This document shows, one piece after another, positions 60,745-64,000 of a stretch of DNA of 64,000 nt. The first letter of the stretch is position 1, and the number at the start of each line of letters is the position of its first letter. A program made the position numbers and the translations under genes. The DNA is from Paenibacillus sp. JJ-100 (lineage in GTDB: Bacteria > Bacillota > Bacilli > Paenibacillales > Paenibacillaceae): assembly GCF_948329825.1 (NCBI RefSeq), contig NZ_CAOJCM010000001.1, positions 992,001 to 1,056,000 of the forward strand, read 5' to 3'. A model generated the notes under the pieces. It was not told the origin of the DNA. It saw only the letters and a program-made list of their open reading frames with translations, and ran no database searches.

Positions 60745-62418
60745 TTGAAGTTCGCTCATAATAAACTGTATATTGCTGCACTGGGTGGCGTGAACGAAAT
60801 CGGGAAAAACATGTACTTAATCCAGTACGATCAAGACATTATCGTGATCGATTGCGGTTCCAAGTTCCCAGATGAAACGTTGCCGGGTATTGATCTCATC
60901 GTGCCGGATGTAACGTATCTGCTCGAGAATCAGGATCGAGTGAAGGCACTTGTTGTCACGCATGGGCATGAAGATCATATTGGCGGGATACCTTATTTCC
61001 TGAAACAGATGAATATCCCCGTGTACGCGTCCAGGCTGACACGGGGTCTGATTGAGCTGAAACTAAGAGAGCATAATTTGCTACGTCAGACAGATCTTCA
61101 CACGGTAGATGCGGACTCCCGCTTGACGCTGGGCAGCATCGACGTCTCTTTTTTTGCAACGAGTCATAGCATCCCGGACTGCCTGGGGATTTTCTTTCAA
61201 ACGCCTGCCGGTAATGTTGTACATACGGGGGATTTTAAATTCGACATGTCTCCTGTGAATGGTCCCTTCCCTGACTTACACCGTATGGCTGAGATTGGTA
61301 AACAGGGCGTACATCTGCTACTCTCCGAGAGTACAAACGCTGAAAGACCGGGATTTACGCCTTCGGAGCGTGTTGTCGGGGATCACATTCTCGATGCGTT
61401 TATTCGCGCCAAACAAAAAGTGTTTATCTCTACCTTTGCATCCAATATCAGCCGAGTGCAGCAGATCGTGAATGCCTCATTTCAGACTGGACGCAAGCTC
61501 GCACTTCTGGGACGAAGCATGATAAACGTAGTCAAAGTGGCATCTGAACTCGGATATCTCGATGTACCGGAGGGATTGTTGATTGAGGCCGCTGATTCAG
61601 GTCAGTTCCCGCGTGAACAAGTGGTGGTGTTGTGTACGGGAAGTCAGGGAGAGGCTATGGCTGCTCTGTCCAGATTAGCTTCCGGCAAACATCCTCAGGT
61701 GAGTATTGATTCAGGTGATACGGTCATTATTGCAGCAGGAGCGATCCCTGGCAATGAAAGAAACCTTGCTCATGTAATCGACAATCTGTATGTTTTAGGA
61801 GCGCGGGTTATTTATGGCTCTAGTGGGGCTGCGGGTATGCATGTATCGGGACACGGAAGCCAGGAGGAGCTGAAACTCATGCTTACGTTGATGAAACCGG
61901 ATTATTTAATACCCATTCATGGCGAATTCCGTATGTTGTATCAGCACAGGTTGCTTGCTGAATCTGTTGGAATTGAGCAGAGTCATGTGTTTATTGTTAA
62001 TAATGGAGACATGGTGGAATATAAAGATGGCGTTGCTTCCATGGGACCAACAATTGCTTCGGGCAACAGTCTGGTTGATGGACTGATTGTCGGTGATGTG
62101 GGTAATATTGTGCTTCGGGATCGCAGACAGCTATCGTCTGACGGTATGCTGGTCATTGTAACAACACTGAGTAAAACAGAGAAACAGATGGTGTCTTCCC
62201 CGGAGATTATTTCTAGAGGTTTTGTGTTTGTGAAGGATTCGGAGCAATTCATGAAAAATCTTCATGAACAGGTAGTAGGCCGGATGGAAGAGTTAACAGC
62301 ATCTGGGGTGAATCAATGGAATGTCATCAAACGAAAATTGAAGGATGAGATCAGTCATTACATATATGCCGAGACCAAGCGCAGACCGATGATCTTGCCG
62401 ATTATTATTGAGGTTTAA
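60745..62418 (+). CDS. Ribonuclease J family protein
   Basis: 557 residues with the RNase J order: metallo-beta-lactamase core with THGHEDHIGG (H73, H75, D77, H78), SHSIPDCLGIFFQTPAG and HTGDFKFD, the beta-CASP insert with FASNISRVQQI and GRSM, LCTGSQGEAMAALSR, HVSGHG and C-terminal KRRPMILPIIIEV. It cuts and 5'-3' degrades RNA. The start is TTG with GAGGAGGA 6-8 nt upstream. It is likely one of two or three RNase J paralogues of the organism; whether it is J1 or a third form cannot be told here. Single gene. Confidence 0.92.
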   Translation: MKFAHNKLYIAALGGVNEIGKNMYLIQYDQDIIVIDCGSKFPDETLPGIDLIVPDVTYLLENQDRVKALVVTHGHEDHIGGIPYFLKQMNIPVYASRLTRGLIELKLREHNLLRQTDLHTVDADSRLTLGSIDVSFFATSHSIPDCLGIFFQTPAGNVVHTGDFKFDMSPVNGPFPDLHRMAEIGKQGVHLLLSESTNAERPGFTPSERVVGDHILDAFIRAKQKVFISTFASNISRVQQIVNASFQTGRKLALLGRSMINVVKVASELGYLDVPEGLLIEAADSGQFPREQVVVLCTGSQGEAMAALSRLASGKHPQVSIDSGDTVIIAAGAIPGNERNLAHVIDNLYVLGARVIYGSSGAAGMHVSGHGSQEELKLMLTLMKPDYLIPIHGEFRMLYQHRLLAESVGIEQSHVFIVNNGDMVEYKDGVASMGPTIASGNSLVDGLIVGDVGNIVLRDRRQLSSDGMLVIVTTLSKTEKQMVSSPEIISRGFVFVKDSEQFMKNLHEQVVGRMEELTASGVNQWNVIKRKLKDEISHYIYAETKRRPMILPIIIEV

Positions 62419-62436
62419 TCGAAATGCTGTTATTAT

Positions 62437-62470
62437 GCCCTCTGAGCGATCAGTGGGCTTTTCTCTTTTC
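62437..62470 (+). terminator. Terminator of the RNase J gene
   Basis: GCCC-T-CTGA-GCGA-TCAG-T-GGGC followed by TTTTCTCTTTT. Confidence 0.75.
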
Positions 62471-62662
62471 CTATACCACCAAACAATGTATTCACATGTG
62501 ATTTGTCTCTTAAAAACGCTATAATAGATTCTAAGATGAGACAGTAAGCTACAAAACGATTGGGTGGTCAAGACTACCTTTTCACATGAAGTGATGATCA
62601 GAACGAGCAACATATGTATATTTTTCTGTGAAGTATATTGATAAAGGTTAGATGCAATCAAA

Positions 62663-62691
62663 TTGACACATCGAATACCCGTAAGTATAAG
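62663..62691 (+). promoter_or_regulatory. Promoter of the LacI-type gene
   Basis: Consensus TTGACA, 17 bases, TATAAG, about 100 nt before the start codon. Confidence 0.6.
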
Positions 62692-62792
62692 GGGAAGGAA
62701 GGATCGGTAATATTAGGGTGAATCGTAGTCGTTGAGATCTACGTTTCGCGTTATAATATACGGATGATCATTGGAAAGACAAGAGGAGTTAC

Positions 62793-63779
62793 ATGATGAA
62801 TAAAACAATTACAGATATCGCTCAAATGGCTGGTGTAGCGAAGAGCACCGTATCTCGTTTCCTCAACGGCGGCTCTGTCAGCGAGGAAACACGTCAGAAG
62901 ATTGAGCGTATTATTAAAGAACATAACTATGTTCCCAATACCTTTGCACAGAGTCTCAAAGCGAAGAAGACCAGTATAATTGGTACTGTTGTTCCTCGGC
63001 TTGATTCCTATGCGACTTCACAGACCTTAATCGGCATTGATGAGGAATTAAGAGGACTTCATTATCAGATGCTTATTGCCAATACGAGTCAGGATATGCA
63101 GCGTGAGATCGATGCTATTTATGATTTTGCTAGACAGAAGGTGTCAGGAATCATTTTGCTTGCTGCTGAAGTAACGGATGCTCACTTAAAAGCCATCGAA
63201 GATATTAGAATACCTGTATTACTTGTAGGACAGCAACATGAGCTGCTAAATAGTTTGATTCATAACGATGATCAGGCGGGATATCTCTTGGGGAAATATG
63301 TCGTTGAACAAGGACATCGAGACATCGTCTATTTGGGTGTTAGTGAGAGAGACCAGGCTGTGGGTGTTCATCGTAAACAGGGATTTAAACGTGCGGTTGA
63401 TGAATGCAGTGAGTGTAACGTCAAATATTACGAAACGAGCTTCAAAATGTCAGAAGCAGTGATCACGGCGGAGGCGATTTTGGATAAAAGCAGACCATCC
63501 CTGATCGTTGCAGCCACGGATAATATAGCGATGGGCGTGATGAAGACTGCCTTCTTCCGAAAAATCCGGATTCCGCAGGAATTGTCGGTAACAGGGTTTG
63601 GTGGGTACGATATTACCGAGATGATTCATCCGACGCTGACCACGGTCAAATATCATTATTTACAGGCAGGCAAACTCGCGGCGAAGCATATTAGCCGATT
63701 GGTAGAAGGAGAGAGTGTGAGACAGCAAACGATTGTAGATGTCGAACTTATTCCGCGAGAAAGCGTTGACAAAATATAA
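62793..63779 (+). CDS. LacI-family repressor (ScrR-like)
   Basis: 328 residues. N-terminal helix-turn-helix and hinge: ITDIAQMAGVAKSTVSRFLNG, split as ITDIAQMAGVAKS and TVSRFLNGGSVSEETRQ, then NYVPNTFAQSLKAKKTSIIG. A periplasmic-binding-protein-like sensor follows (residues 60-328) with GIDEELRGLHYQMLIANT and ATDNIAMGVMKTAF. AGAGGAG lies 4 nt before the first ATG and 7 nt before a second (62796). Two GAACCGGTTC palindromes lie directly downstream, before a gene cut by the window end, so it most likely represses that gene, probably for sucrose or a related sugar. Confidence 0.88.
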   Translation: MMNKTITDIAQMAGVAKSTVSRFLNGGSVSEETRQKIERIIKEHNYVPNTFAQSLKAKKTSIIGTVVPRLDSYATSQTLIGIDEELRGLHYQMLIANTSQDMQREIDAIYDFARQKVSGIILLAAEVTDAHLKAIEDIRIPVLLVGQQHELLNSLIHNDDQAGYLLGKYVVEQGHRDIVYLGVSERDQAVGVHRKQGFKRAVDECSECNVKYYETSFKMSEAVITAEAILDKSRPSLIVAATDNIAMGVMKTAFFRKIRIPQELSVTGFGGYDITEMIHPTLTTVKYHYLQAGKLAAKHISRLVEGESVRQQTIVDVELIPRESVDKI

Positions 63780-63804
63780 ATAGATCCTTTATTATAATTC
63801 CATA

Positions 63805-63814
63805 GAACCGGTTC
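63805..63814 (+). promoter_or_regulatory. LacI-type operator 1
   Basis: GAACCGGTTC, perfect palindrome, 26 bp after the LacI stop. Confidence 0.7.
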
Positions 63815-63892
63815 CATTGGTGCTAAAACAGCAACAATCAGGAACGTGGGGAGACAGCAATTGCTGCATGGAATTATTTTTTTGTTCAGATT

Positions 63893-63904
63893 GGAACCGG
63901 TTCC
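63893..63904 (+). promoter_or_regulatory. LacI-type operator 2
   Basis: GGAACCGGTTCC, perfect palindrome; centres of the two operators are 89 bp apart, allowing looping. A CAGCAATTGCTG palindrome lies between them near 63856. Confidence 0.75.
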
Positions 63905-63953
63905 TCAGTAGGTTTCTTTTGAATATGCAGTATGAATGGAGATTGATATACGT

Positions 63954-64000
63954 ATGAAAATGACAAGAGAGCAGCTCTACCGGCGGATTGAGCAAGCTGA
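63954..64000 (+). CDS. 5' end of a gene cut by the window edge (possible GH32 sucrose-6-phosphate hydrolase)
   Basis: Only the first 15 codons are visible: MKMTREQLYRRIEQA. GGAG lies about 13 nt upstream. The helical, charged start resembles N-termini of Gram-positive GH32 sucrases, and the ScrR-like repressor and paired operators before it fit a sucrose gene, but 15 residues cannot prove it. Confidence 0.45.
   Translation, partial: MKMTREQLYRRIEQA

Larger units (their letters stand above)
62419..62792 (+). other. Intergenic region before the LacI gene, 374 bp
   Basis: Contains the RNase J terminator, a GGTGGTC/GACTACC mini-hairpin near 62562-62582, the promoter at 62663-62691 and a second TATAAT at 62752-62757. 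No gene seen. Confidence 0.4.

Noticed and set aside
1..64000. Prophage, insertion sequence or integrated element
   Set aside because: No integrase, transposase, phage structural gene, terminal inverted repeat with target duplication or tRNA attachment site was found; codon use looks even throughout.

Overview
The window looks like chromosomal DNA of a Gram-positive, spore-former-type Firmicute, most likely Paenibacillus. The grounds are strong AGGAGG-type ribosome binding sites, frequent TTG/GTG starts, a Bce-type peptide-detoxification module, B. subtilis-like TreR, YeeI-type YebC, RhaEW and RhaA proteins, RNase J, and large secreted or cytosolic glycosidases. No rRNA, tRNA, insertion sequence, prophage or CRISPR array was recognised. 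All inference is from reading the sequence; no database search was possible.

Layout. 0-9 kb: UbiD-type decarboxylase, HD-GYP protein, an unrecognised minus-strand protein, an anchored beta-propeller-like protein, an Old Yellow Enzyme-type oxidoreductase, a 500-bp repeat-rich gap, and a lipoprotein NagZ. 9-15.5 kb: a BceRS-type two-component system and BceAB-type ABC transporter with a matching BceR-type operator, an AI-2E family permease and an Asp23/Gls24 protein. 15.5-27.4 kb: AraC regulator, aldo-keto reductase, acyl-CoA synthetase, M29 aminopeptidase, GyrI-like protein, nitroreductase with a YodB-type operator, VanY-type carboxypeptidase, HesB-like protein, a TetR-controlled pair of small genes (one apparently an internally deleted NmrA-like enzyme), DUF1349 and SET-domain proteins. 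27.5-33 kb: ABC-F ATPase and a large secreted GH43 enzyme behind a structured, cre-bearing leader. 33-37 kb: sulfite reductase cysJI. 37-41.5 kb: YebC, two small YdcZ/DUF606 transporters flanking a Crp/Fnr regulator, Nif3-like protein, heme oxygenase.

41.7-47 kb holds the most system-like unit: a tightly coupled operon of a TerB_N/TerB_C protein, a BrxD-like (DUF2791) ATPase and an Lhr/BrxHI-like helicase, without any of the other BREX genes. It is followed by a well-placed sigma-A promoter, a variant guanine-class purine riboswitch and a terminator arranged as an ON switch in front of an EamA-family transporter. This suggests a purine-induced exporter.

48-64 kb: cupredoxin, NAD-dependent epimerase-like protein, an orphan TreR, a DUF5107-TPR protein with a GH35 beta-galactosidase, L-rhamnose genes (rhaEW, rhaA) behind a 19-bp palindrome, an RNase J paralogue, and a LacI-type repressor next to two GAACCGGTTC operators and the first codons of a gene cut by the window edge. 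Together with GH43, these genes suggest a plant-polysaccharide (galactan or rhamnogalacturonan-type) lifestyle.
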